Part shown: piece after piece, positions 47,388 through 58,658 of the stretch | Layout: each line of letters opens with the position of its first letter | Numbering within the stretch: the stretch's first letter is position 1 | Assembly (NCBI RefSeq): GCF_016808095.1 | Contig: NC_068974.1 | Coordinates: 12,462,001-12,526,000 of the forward strand | Direction of reading: 5' to 3' | DNA: 64,000 bases | Source: Vigna angularis | Taxonomy: Eukaryota > Streptophyta > Magnoliopsida > Fabales > Fabaceae | The notes under the pieces: generated by a model | Told to the model about the DNA's origin: nothing | What the model saw: only the letters and a program-made list of their open reading frames with translations | The model's database searches: none | Program-made: the position numbers and the translations under genes

Positions 47388-49263
47388 TTTTGGGTCAGGC
47401 TCGTGACGTTAAACAAGCGCTACCTGGGAGGCAACCCAGTTGATTGATTGGTTTTGTTTGTTTCATTTTAGTTGCATAATAGGGTTTGCATAAGTATTCT
47501 GAACATTGAATTCCAGGGAACCAGTGAGGGGCATGTCTAGGAGGCATGTAGGTTAAGAAAAGAAGGAGAAGAGCACATCACGAAAGTGCCGCTGAGCGGT
47601 ACTCTCGCAGAATGGGCTTTAGTTCCCCTTAGCGGGACCCGAGCCCATTAGGGTATTTTTATACCCTAAGCTGCGTTTTGGTTTCTCTTTTCAGACTCTT
47701 CTCTGCACACACACTCCTACATACCTTTTCAAAGGTTCTCTACAACTTTTCCCTCATCCCTCTTTAGAAAATCTCCCTTCCACTCACTCGCTCACTAGTT
47801 TTCCATCTAAGTTTGGGGTTGGGAGAGAGCATCATTGAAGGGGCTGATTTCTTCATTGTGGTTTACTAATGCTTAACAATGTATCTTTTGGTTTTGTGAA
47901 TTATGTTTGATGCAGGGATGGCCTCCTCATCGGGCAAAAAGAATCAAGACTATAAGATCCAAGGAGAAGGACGATACAGAGGACAGCTCAGATTGAGGAG
48001 GAGTTGAGATAGCATTTACTAATGAATGCTATCATAACTAGAGCAGGACTTTATGCTTGTGTTGGTTTAAGTTTTCTGAACTTATTTATTTTTGTTTTAG
48101 ATTAGGGTTTGATGTACTCTATTGGAAACCTAGTTTGGTATGATGGTTTGCTATTGACTGTGATTGTGTGATAAGTAATGCTTGATGATGATTATTGATT
48201 AATTGATGTTGAGATAGATGTGCACATAAAATGCTTATACAGGTGATTCACAAGCTTTGTGAACAAATGCAGGATATTATGATTGTGATTGTGAGATTAA
48301 GCAGGATGTGTATGTCAAATGTGAATGAGCTTATATGTGAGGTTTTGAGCTCCAGAGTTTTTATTGATTGAATGCTATTGCTTTGAAAGCATGAATGATT
48401 TTGCCCAGGTTTTCTATGATTGAATCAATTGTTTGTTTTGCATCATATGATCAAGGCCATTTGTTGGAACCCTTTTTATTGGCCAAATTCATAAAGTTAG
48501 CCCATTAAAAGAGAACACTTTGTGTTCTATCCTTTGAACCCTTAGCCTTGAACATAAATTGAAAACCCTTGTTGAAAAGCTTTACCTTGAGTTAAGTAGA
48601 AAATCTTGTGTGGTATTGTTAAATGTTCAAGTTTGGGGTTGTTGGGAAAACATGAAAAAGGAAAAGCATTGAGCTAAGAGCTAAAAAGGAAGAATATGCA
48701 AAGAAAAGAAAAGAAAAGAAAAAGAAGCAAAGCTCAATGCAAATGCAAAAGGCAAGTTGGGAAAAATAAGACTAATTGTGTTGATTATGATTCTCTTAAC
48801 TCAAGGATTTTGTGATCCAGAAAAACCAATTTTCTTGTTAGCCCAGCCACATTATAAGCCATTGAAAAGTCCTTGTGATGATGCATGCTTGTGAATGTTT
48901 TTGATTGTGGTAAAATGAAAGGCAAAGTTGATTCATGTGACATTGTGATAGTAGAGTGAATGAGTGATTACCTCTTATACACTTGTGTGTGAGTGAAACA
49001 CTTTACCTAGTGAGGAAATATTCCATGAACACATGAACATCCATGCTTAATTGATTGGTCATTCATGAAAAATAGCATTTGTTGGAATTTAAATGACTTT
49101 GTGAACACTAAAGAATGTGCACATCTTGATTGAACTCTTGGTCATAAGTTTGATTGAAGTTTTTACTTATCTTGAAAAAGAGGATTTTTGAATAAGTGAA
49201 CCATCATATGAATTGGTTGAAGATTGAGTTATATCTTATTTGCTTGAGGACAAGCAAAGTTCT

Positions 49264-49276
49264 AAGTTTGGGGTTC
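49264..49276 (+). other. Athila-like polypurine tract
   Basis: AAGTTTGGGGTTC directly before the LTR start TGATAACAG. Confidence 0.75.
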
Positions 49277-50582
49277 TGATAACAGTTGAAAAACTGTTAT
49301 TTTCATGCTTAAAATTGATACTAAAAGCAACCTTTATACTTAGAAACTAGCTTGAAATCATGCTTTTATTCATATTTTTAGAAATAAGAGAGCTGGACAG
49401 GTTTATGCTTGATTTCAGTGTTTTTGTGCAGGTTTTAAGGTGAATTTGGTGAAAGAAGTGAAGAAGGAGAGAGATGAAATCAGAAAAGACATCAAAAAGT
49501 GCAAATGGAGAAGCCGCAACTACCGCTCAGCGGCAGTTTACCGCTGAGCGGCACTCAGAAGCTCATGGGAGGTCTGCTGAGGGGCAAAATGGTCGCTGAG
49601 GGGAAGAACCGAGCTCACGCACTCATCGCTGAGCGGTACTTTACCGCTGAGCGGCACTATTTTTGGGCTTGGGCCTAATTTTCTGTAATTTACGAATAGT
49701 ATATAAGCTTTAGGGTTTCCTAGGGTTTGTATCTTTGGCTATGACGAAGCAAATACTCTCTCTTCCACCCCTTGGGGGTAGATTGGGAGATGGTGACAGC
49801 TCTCCTCTTCTCTCTCTCGGGTTTTTCTATCTTTCATTCTTTCATTATTGTTCATCTAGGTTCACCATGAATATGGTGAACTAAACCTTGTATGTTTGTT
49901 GGGGAATCAATGTAATCTTTTGAAGCTCTCATATATGGAATTTGTGCTTGCATCTTAATCTAAGACTTATGCTTTCTTTCATCATTAGTTAGGGTTTTTC
50001 CTCTTTGCTCAAGGCTTGCTTTGTCTAACTCATTCAATGCATGATTATTGATTTTGTCGATACGGGAACGTACGGGGAAGTCTAGATCTGGGGAATTACT
50101 CCCAATAGTATATTGGTTGTCGTTAAGCTCCTGTGCTAAAAGAACTAATTATTAGGAATGCTAGGAATTGTATGAACTCGTAATTGGGGATAGGCCTTCT
50201 TGACAAGGTAATTTAGAGAGTGGCATTAACAATGATGACTTGAATGTTGAATTCCTAAAATATATGAGAGTGGATAAGATGAAATTGACCCCCAACAACA
50301 TACTCATCCATATATTCCATTGAAAGTATTTGTATTTTGTTTTAACCATTGATCACCCTCATGCATACATGTTTATTTTCCGTTTTGCATATTAAAATCC
50401 AATTATTACGTTCTTAAGTCTTAGCTAATCAACAAATCACATAACTAAACTAGGCCGTGAGTCCTTTGGGAGAACGATACTTGGTCTTACCAAGTTTATT
50501 ACTTGAAATGATTCGGTCATACTTGCCGATTGTAAAACAAGTTTGTGACATCATATTTTGGTGATCATAAATTTGTCCATCA
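49277..50582 (+). repeat. Athila-like 3' LTR
   Basis: Starts TGATAACAGTTGAAAAACTG (itself with an inverted repeat CAGTT-GAAA-AACTG) and ends TTTGTCCATCA, 1306 bp. It contains TAATTTACGAATAGTATATA (near 49690) as a possible TATA region, ATCTAGGTTCACCATGAATA, and CCTTTGGGAGAACGATACTT near its end. Four CCGCTNAGCGG-type palindromes lie at 49523-49654. Confidence 0.82.
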
Positions 50583-51739
50583 GTTTGCTCGGATGAGCTC
50601 CTCCACCTTATCCTTCAACACCGTGCAGTTTTCGGTGGTATGCCCTATGTTTAGATGATAGGTGCAATGTTTAGTCCCGTCGGCTTTGGGTGACAACCGA
50701 GAAGGCCTTAATCGGATAAGGTCTGTACTTAGGGCTTCTTCCAAGACTCTAGCCCTTGGCATATTTAACGAGGTATACCTTTCGAATCTAGCCCCTTTTG
50801 GACCATCTCTGTATCTCTGGCCCTTTGGCCGTTCGCCAGGCACGAACGACTTCTTACCCTCCTTCTTCTTTTGCCCAGAATTCGAGCTCTGTTCCTCTTG
50901 TCGCCTCTGAACAGCTCTCATCTCCTTTATTCTGATGAACCGAGCGGCTCTCTCTTGTAACTCATCCAGGGTTAATGGGGGTTCCGTAAACAGATTATCG
51001 GCGAAAGGGGAAGGCCTCAACGCGGTGGCCAGAGTGCTAATGGTAAACTTCTTGCCTACTCCCCTTACTTGCCTAGCGGTCCTATTGAACCGATCCATGA
51101 AGTCTCTAAGACTTTCTCCCTTCTCCTGCTTTATATTCGTCAACTCCAGGTACGTCAAATTGTGAGCTCTACCAGCAGAGAACTGTCGTTCAAACATGTC
51201 CCTCAAGGTGGCGAAATTACCGATGGTTCAAGGTCTGAGTGAATGGAACCATGCTAATGCTTCCCCCTTTATTGATAAGGAAAAAACTCTACACCACACA
51301 TTTTCAATGGGGAGTAGATGATCATGGCGTCGACGAAGGATCTCAAGTGTTCCTCCGAATCACCTGACCCATCATACTTCTCTAGGACCGGGAATGCCCT
51401 CTCCAGAATCTGTTCCTCTATGACTACCGTTGTGAATGGATGCAGAGCTCTCGCTCGGCCGGCTGGGACCGGACAGTTTGCGGTCCGATGCGAGCCAGCC
51501 TCACTTTGATTCTCCCCGTGGTAATGACTGCCATCGGCAGGATTTGTGTCTTCTTCCGAGTCCGGCTCCGTTTCCGGCATCTCTACGATAGGCGGTGTTG
51601 CGGCGCGTGCGGAAGATTGACGGTTAGTTTGTGCCCCTCTAGCCGCATCACGCTCGCCCCTAAGGGTTTCAATCTCTGCCTGCATTGCCTCCATCCTTCT
51701 TCTCATCTCCTGCATAAACACTGCCGGGTCCTGCTTCAT
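50583..51739 (-). pseudogene. Tat/Retand-like gag, frameshifted
   Basis: Minus strand from M at 51739: a coiled-coil-like start (EMRRRMEAMQAEIETLRGER), an acidic linker, then ERAFPVLEKYDGSGDSEEHL and RSFVDAMIIYSPLK, the start of the Retrotrans_gag domain. Near 51290 a frameshift and near 51225 a TGA break it. It resumes with TLRDMFERQFSAGRAHNLTY, SLRDFMDRFNRTARQVRGV, LTLDELQERAARFIRIKE and a zinc-knuckle-like CTYHLNIGHTTENC. It stops at VEELIRAN, where the Athila-like LTR begins. Gag would coat element RNA; this copy cannot encode it intact. Confidence 0.87.
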
Positions 51740-51777
51740 CCTTATGGCCTCAAAAGGGTGTCTTCAAAAATCTTCGG

Positions 51778-51794
51778 CCCCACGGTGGGCGCCA
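51778..51794 (-). other. Primer binding site of the Retand-like element
   Basis: Minus strand TGGCGCCCACCGTGGGG, 3 bases inside the LTR. Confidence 0.82.
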
Positions 51795-51797
51795 AAA

Positions 51798-52254
51798 TGT
51801 TTCTGCTAGAATGGGACGAGGAAAACACCTGCTTCTTCCGTTCGGGAACACTCCTCCGTCGCCGATCGGTCCTTCTCGTTTTCCTACTACCTCCCGAATC
51901 CTCCTCTCTCCTTGCCAATGTGGGGGGTGACCTGCAGGAAACACTCCGACGCTCAAGTCAGAATTTATCTCCGCAAGTCTAGTCAAAATCAGAAATCAGA
52001 GAGTTTACCTTCTTAATCGATTGTTATTTATATGATTTTAAAGAATATTATCCATTAATTTACCTTTTAATGACGATCAATGCCAACCTTAACTGCTCCA
52101 CAGTGACCGTTACCTCATTAATTATACATTCATTGACATTCAAAAGTTATCTCCCGCAAGCGGCTGGATAGTATTATTCTAGTGTTCGGTCGGTCTAACC
52201 TACTCGGTATTGACCCAAGTGTGTCCGATCGGTCTAACCTACCCGGTAGTAACA
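51798..52254 (-). repeat. 5' LTR of the Retand-like element
   Basis: TGTTTCTGCTAGAATGGG...CCGGTAGTAACA on the plus strand; counterpart of 44846-45301. Confidence 0.95.
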
Positions 52255-52643
52255 ATTAGATTTTACAATTTTTATTATTGATAAATATTATCAAAATACT
52301 CTCAAAATATATTATGGAAAAAAAATTACAATTTATTTAAAATATCCCATAAACCTATCTAATTCTCTCATTTGAACTTGTAAAGTACTTTAAGTGATTT
52401 TTTTTTTCAAACACTTATAATTTAATAGATTAACTTAACTTCAACTATCAACCCTGTATTAGCATTTCCTAAACAAGCTTTCTTAAAAGTATTAATTTCC
52501 AACTTTTTTATATTTATTCCTTTTTCCTCTTAAATATTTATTAAACTTGCTTTCTACTTTATTTTACACAAGCATTCACTCATTCGACATGACTTTTTAA
52601 TTTTTACTTTTTTACGTGAGGTAAACATTTCTTATTTTGATTG

Positions 52644-52645
<2 letters not shown>

Positions 52646-52686
<41 letters not shown>
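52646..52686. repeat. (AT)n microsatellite
   Basis: About 20 uninterrupted AT dinucleotides. Confidence 0.97.
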
Positions 52687-52689
<3 letters not shown>

Positions 52690-53954
52690 AATTATAGAAT
52701 TTATTTTAAGTATATTATACATCTAATCAATCCCACATTTTTTTACTGTGCAAGCTAATGTTGTCCAATATTGTCATCTCTATCCCTAGAATTGTTTTCT
52801 TTAAGTAAGTTCTCAAATTTAAATAATATATAAGAATAAATATCTTACTAAAAGTGGTCTAATGAGGTTGATCCACATGCATAGAACCTACCAAATAATA
52901 TACTTATATTAAAAAAATTGAATATAGTTTATGTACAAATTCTTAAAATATAATAACTTAGAGGAATCTTTGACTGCTTAGGATTCAGAACCTCGGCGAG
53001 TTATAATGACTTAGTCCCGGATTTTGAGAAACAAATAAGAACACATCCTAATCAACATTTAAGCAAACCATATTTTCACACGTAACCCTAAAATACTAAA
53101 ATCAATCATTCACCTATTCAAAACAATTTTTTTAATCATTCTAATGTACTTAAAGTAGCATATAAGGGAAAATGGTCCCAAACATATCTTTATTATTTTT
53201 TCAAAGATAAAAGTATATCTCTAATGCAATCTCACTTATCACATGGCTAAGTTAGGTTGTGTAAAAAAATATAATTTTATTCAACTAGATTAAACCAAAT
53301 TAAATTATTAAGTTAAACAAATTAAGAATAAATTAATTCGTAATTCATTAACAACAACTCTTTATTATTTTTTATTAAAATTTATTCAATAATATTTAAA
53401 TGATTTATATTTCAACTTATTATATGTAAAGATTGACACTTTAATTTTTATTTACTTTCTTCGTTAGTCATTATAATATATACATATAGAACAAAAAAAA
53501 ACTTAAATGAGTCCATCTATTCAATCTACATATTAATGATATATAAGTCAAAACAAATTAGAAATTTTCTAAATCAATAAAATTTAATCGATATTTTTTT
53601 TCAACTCAACCTTTGACACTCCAAAGAAAAGGAAAAGTATAGTATGAGCCTAAAAAACACAAGTTAGCACTCAAATGTTTAACCTATGATGTCTTTGAAT
53701 CCAATGAATTTTAGAGACAGAAAATATAGCCGAAATAAATAAAGGCTTCTTGCTTTAGTCTCTCATTTTCTATTTTATGCTGTAATCAATTATTTATTGA
53801 GCTGCCAACTTACCTTTCGCAGTACCTTGTACTCAATATTTTTTTTTTCGAGGATATATAGGTTGTGGATTTTATGTATGACACGTGTCACTAAAATATT
53901 TTTATATATATTTTGCTTGCATAATCTTTTAAAAAATGAATTTTTTATATTTTT

Positions 53955-53959
<5 letters not shown>

Positions 53960-54013
<54 letters not shown>
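53960..54013. repeat. (AT)n microsatellite
   Basis: About 27 uninterrupted AT dinucleotides. Confidence 0.97.
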
Positions 54014-54016
<3 letters not shown>

Positions 54017-55367
54017 TCCGTTTATACTTACGTATAGTATGGATCTATACATGAATTCTTTACAATGTCATAATCATACCTCACTCACTTATGAGTTAGT
54101 GCAAAAGTTAATTTTTCAAAAGTTCATGAGTTATACAAAACTTACAATTCAAACCAACTTCAAATACTTACTTTTATATTTAAATTCAACTATTTCAAAA
54201 TTCATGTTCATAGTCAATATGCCATTTATGTCAAATTCCACAAACAAACAATACACACTTAATTATTCTATATTTTCAAACTAATTTCAATCATGTTCTC
54301 TATTCCTAAAGTTAATTTAACATTTGTTTCTAACTTACAAAATGCACATATGGTTTCCTTATCTAGAATTATTCAAACTATATAAAAACATATAAAATCG
54401 TAAAATTTTCAAAATTATAAAGATCTAAATTACATAAATAAACACAACTAAATCTTTATATGACTAAACTAGGTGAAAAGTTCACATTAGTCAACTGATC
54501 AAATCAAAATAAATGCCAATCATAAAAAAAAAGGATTTAGAGCAATTATATATGAATTAAAAGACAATTTAAAAATATAATAATATTTTTATAAATTATT
54601 GTATATATAAGTTAGTTTTAAGCATTTAAAATGTTCATTTTATATTTTAAATTTTCTTAGAAAAACTTGGTCTAAAAATACTAAAATTATCCTTGTCTTA
54701 TTATCATAATTTTCATTTGTACCCTAAGATTCCCGTTGCCTCTCCTTTTTATTTGTAACCTTTTTGGCAATCACTTTTGTGATTCTTTTGGTGTGATTAA
54801 TAATAGAATTGTACTGACATTCGAAATTCCTGATTACTATGCTTCATTAGTAATTTTTATTCCCTTGCTTTTTAATACCTCGTAACATTCTTTTCTTATA
54901 TATTGCAACCGTTTTTATCTTTAAAAGAAAAAAAAAAGGAGTTTTCAACTAGGAAAGTTGTTCCAAAAATTTAAATAAGGCAATCAGACATGCATTTCAA
55001 TTAAAATTCCGCGAGTTCAAAATTATGCGTGACAATTCTACAATTAATTAAATATGTTATTTTTTTTTATCGTATTTGTGTTACGTATACAATTCAAGTG
55101 TACTGAAATAAGATGTACACATACGTATTGATGATTCGACCGTTAATATTTTAAAAACAGAAAGTAAAGTCCTGAAAAAAAAAAACACTAAAATTTTGAA
55201 CATATATTAGGTTATTTAAACTGTGATGAAAAATAAATTCATAGTTTTGAGTAATTACTATTTCAATCTGTCCCAATTTTAATGAAAAATATTCATATTC
55301 ATTATTATTTATATAAATATAAATAATATTAATCGTTTTAAATTGGGTATACGAGTGGAGGTATGTA

Positions 55368-55837
55368 CACTAGTACAAAATGTGCTTTTAAACTCGCACA
55401 ATAAACCTCGGTTTACATCAAACCGCTGTCTATTCAGACACGATGACAGTTTTGTAATTAATGAGACCTTATAGGCCTCGGTTCAGACTAAACTGGTGCC
55501 AAAGAGGAATACCACTTCGGTTGTGAAAACAACCGGTGCCTAATTAGTGGTTTCTGACACGGTTTCTGACGCGGTTAAGAGAAACTCGAGGTGAAAGGGG
55601 TATACTGCACCGGTTGGTAAGAAGGACCGAGGCGTATAAGCCTCTACTACCTCAGGCCCAAAAGGACCGAGGCATATAAGCCTCTTATTAACCGAGGTTG
55701 AATCGGACTATTTTTTGTCTCGTTAAAACCGAGGCATAAAGTCTATCACTTTTTATCTCGCCTGAATATGCCTCGGTTCATAAACCGGTGCCTATCAGTG
55801 AAAATAACCTATGCCATTTCTTTTATCTGTACTAGTG
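55368..55837. mobile_element. Complete short CACTA element, third family
   Basis: Begins CACTAGTACAAAATG and ends ATCTGTACTAGTG, inverted termini. The 3-bp target duplication GTA lies at 55365-55367 and 55838-55840. At 470 bp it is too short for any transposase. The interior is a string of inverted and direct motifs (CCTCGGTT, ACCGAGGC, AACCGGTGCC) that cover most of its length. Confidence 0.93.
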
Positions 55838-58052
55838 GTATATATATTTTCGGAGTTATCTTATCCTGTTTTAAATCGCGAAATATAATTATTAGCTTAT
55901 ATATTTTGTTTTGAAATTTATATAATTGTAATTTGGTCTTGAATAAAAAAAAACAATCATTCTTAGGTTGAATTTTTTATGATATCATTTTTTTTTGCTT
56001 TTACTTCTTTTTATAAAATTATATTTAATAAATATTTTGGTGGATAAAATTGTAGACATGAGTATATTTATAGTTAACGAAAACGGATATGGGATACAAT
56101 TTTTGTATCCGCTTTTAAGAAAATACATTTAAATATAATACACTTTTATAAAATTTCTTAGTAAGATAATATATTTCTCAAGTTATGCATTGAAGTTTTT
56201 TAGTACAAAACTATGATAAACTTGTTTGCAGATAATACAATAGACACAATAAATTTAATTAAGATCAAATCTTAAATAATATGTTTGAAATTTAAGTTTA
56301 ATTTAATCTTATAACATGATCTTAAATTTATTGTTGAAAATTTAAATGTAAATCTAAGTTTTATGTTAAGTAAAAATAAGAAAATAAAATAATATATAAA
56401 AATATTCATAAATTTATTATGTTAAAATTTTGAATTGAAAGTGATATTGATTTTTTGTATAAATTTGACTAGGTTATTTTTAAATTATGTTTCATAAAAA
56501 GAAAAAAGAAAATCTAAGTTTGGTATTGAATAAAACTGAGAAAATAAAATAATATTAATTATTTTAAAATTTTAGATTGTAAATGATAGTAATAATTTTA
56601 GTGATGTTTTAGTGTATTGTTCCTGAGAAGATATTTAGTGAAATTGTGTAATATTCCAAAGGGCATTTTAAGCTATTTTTGTTAAAATGAGAGGTTGACT
56701 TAAATTGATTGGTTTGGGCACGATGGAGACATTCCATGTGATGATGAGACATCCTTTAATTCAATAATTGTTTATGGATAACTAACGAATATAAATATGA
56801 CAAAATTTAAAATTCAAATGCTTGAATTTCAATAACACGCTCTGCTTCCGTTTGAATAACACATCATGCTCCTTTCCTTCACTCTTCCAAAACCTAAACT
56901 TCCAACATTATACTTTTCTTTTAAATTTAATTCTTCAATCATTCTCAACTTTCTAAAACAAAAACAAATTGCTTGAAATCAAAATGTTACTTTATTTAAT
57001 TAATTATTATTTTTTACTATAAATGTATTAAATGAAATATTGTTTTTAAAATAGTGTATAATGAACTATCGTATTTAATGTTGTCTTAATCTATAACAAC
57101 GAGGTATAGTGTTAATTGTAAGGTAAAAAATAACTGTACATAGTCTTTTTGTTTTGTTAGATATGATCGTTTTTCTTTTTATTATTAATCATTTTATGCT
57201 GTGATTTAAAAAATTATTAAATTAAAATAAAAATTAAGTTACATATATTATAAAAGTTCTGTATATGTATATTATTATAGATTATAGATTACATATTAGA
57301 TATGACAATTACAAAATTAAATCAATTGTAATTTATATTCTATTTCATTTTACACTTTTTTTTCTTCTTTCCAAAGCCCGTTGTTTTTTTGTCTTTAGTA
57401 ATTTTCTTTTCTTATCTTCCAAAATATCTTATTCTATATATTTTATATGGTTATATGGACTGCTAGACATCATTGTTTAATAAACTATTTCAGGAGAAAA
57501 AAGAAATTAAAAATATTTCAGAAAAAACAAACTTTTAGAACCACAATTTCCAAGAATGTAATAAAAAAATCAAAATTCAACAAATAGAAGTATTATCAAA
57601 ACACACATTTGAGTCTTTATTTTAACTTGTCTATATTTCCCTCTCATCTCTAAAGTATTATTATATTTTTCATTTTTATACATTTTTCTTTTTGTTTTTG
57701 TATACCCATCTACTCCAAAATGGGTTCAATGCTAATTTTTCCTTTTTTTTTTTAATTTTCATTTTAGCATTGATATCTTTGGAAGAAGAGAAGGAAACGT
57801 TGGACCTACAATATGAAGAGGTGGATTATGTATGTCCATGGGAATGGAATATTTAGTTGTGAGGCACAAAACAAAAAGGATGTTACTTTACTTTACTATA
57901 TGTTAATCTTCTTTATCATATGAATGCACATGATCATGGAAAAGTCATACACCAACTACAATCTCTTAGAGACACTTTCTAGGAAGCTACCCCTAACAAC
58001 AATCCCTAATTTTATTTCATTTTTATTCAAACACATGAAATAAAAAACTACT
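55838..58052. other. AT-rich intergenic DNA, no gene
   Basis: No ORF with a recognisable domain, no repeats above simple runs. Confidence 0.5.
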
Positions 58053-58057
58053 CTATC

Positions 58058-58444
58058 TGTTGGAAGTTTCACATCGACTAGAGAAAAGGCCAAATGATAA
58101 TATATAAGTGAGGTGCAAACCTCACCTTACAAGCCGGTTTTGTGGGGATGAGTTAGGCATAAACTCACTTTCTAATATGGTATCAGAGCCATGGTTAGAG
58201 CCTATCCTAGCGAGTTCTAAGTGGGCATTCTATTCTTCTCTTCCACCCGCAATCGGGCCGCTATCGGACCACCCAATTTCTACTATCACGCACGAGATGT
58301 CTATACCTCGGCGTGAAGGGGGTGTGTTGGAAGTCCCACATCGACTAGAGATAAGGCCAAATGATAATATATAAGTGAGGTGCAAACCTCACCTTACAAG
58401 CCGGTTTTGTGGGAATGAGTTAGGCATAAACTCACTTTCTAATA
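58058..58444 (+). mobile_element. TRIM (miniature LTR retrotransposon), complete
   Basis: Two 120-bp LTRs (58058-58177 and 58325-58444) start TGTTGGAAGT and share ACATCGACTAGAGA, GGTGCAAACCTCACCTTACA and GCCGGTTTTGTGGG. PBS TGGTATCAGAGCC begins at 58178, directly after the left LTR. A purine-rich GAAGGGGGTG precedes the right LTR. The 5-bp target duplication CTATC lies at 58053-58057 and 58445-58449. The 147-bp interior has no coding capacity, so movement would rely on another element's proteins. Confidence 0.95.
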
Positions 58445-58449
58445 CTATC

Positions 58450-58570
58450 ATTGCATCTATCACTTTTTACCTTGCACTTTCAAGAGGGTCTTTAGAACAA
58501 CTCTTTTATTTTCATTTCCATTACAATGAGATTCTTTTGGAGAATCTAAAATTTTTCACTTTTACTGAAA

Positions 58571-58658
<88 letters not shown>

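Larger units (their letters stand above)
47160..50582 (+). mobile_element. 5'-truncated Athila-like element nested in the Retand-like element
   Basis: Plus orientation, ending in a 1.3-kb LTR. The left junction is placed at about 47160, where antisense-ORF homology ends. GTGACGTTAAACAAGCGCTA and TGGGAGGCAACCCAG (about 47405-47440) are, from my knowledge of Athila-like elements, the end of pol. A small ORF start (ATGGCCTCCTCATCGGGC, 47921) is frameshifted. A long AT-rich spacer ends in TTGCTTGAGGACAAGCAAAG and AAGTTTGGGGTTC, the polypurine tract. Gag, most of pol and the 5' LTR are missing, and no target duplication could be matched. Confidence 0.78.
44846..52254 (-). mobile_element. Tat/Retand-like LTR retrotransposon, pol replaced by Athila-like DNA
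   Basis: Both LTRs (44846-45301 and 51798-52254) are present, flanked by the perfect 5-bp target duplication ATTAG (44841-44845 and 52255-52259). By eye the LTRs differ at about 30 of 456 positions. On the minus strand the order is LTR, PBS, gag, [Athila-like insertion], then an antisense ORF (plus strand), polypurine tract and LTR. Gag type, PBS and an extra ORF antisense next to the 3' LTR fit the Tat lineage (Retand-like). Protease, RT, RNase H and integrase are absent, so this copy is non-autonomous. Confidence 0.92.
52260..55364. other. AT-rich intergenic DNA, no gene
   Basis: The block 52970-53100 (GATTCAGAACCTCGGCGAGT, AGTCCCGGATTTTGAG) may be old LTR sequence. Otherwise only short ORFs and simple repeats. 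Confidence 0.4.

Noticed and set aside
51440..51982. 180-codon plus-strand ORF
   Set aside because: Runs through the antisense of gag, PBS and LTR of the Retand-like element; no domain in that frame.
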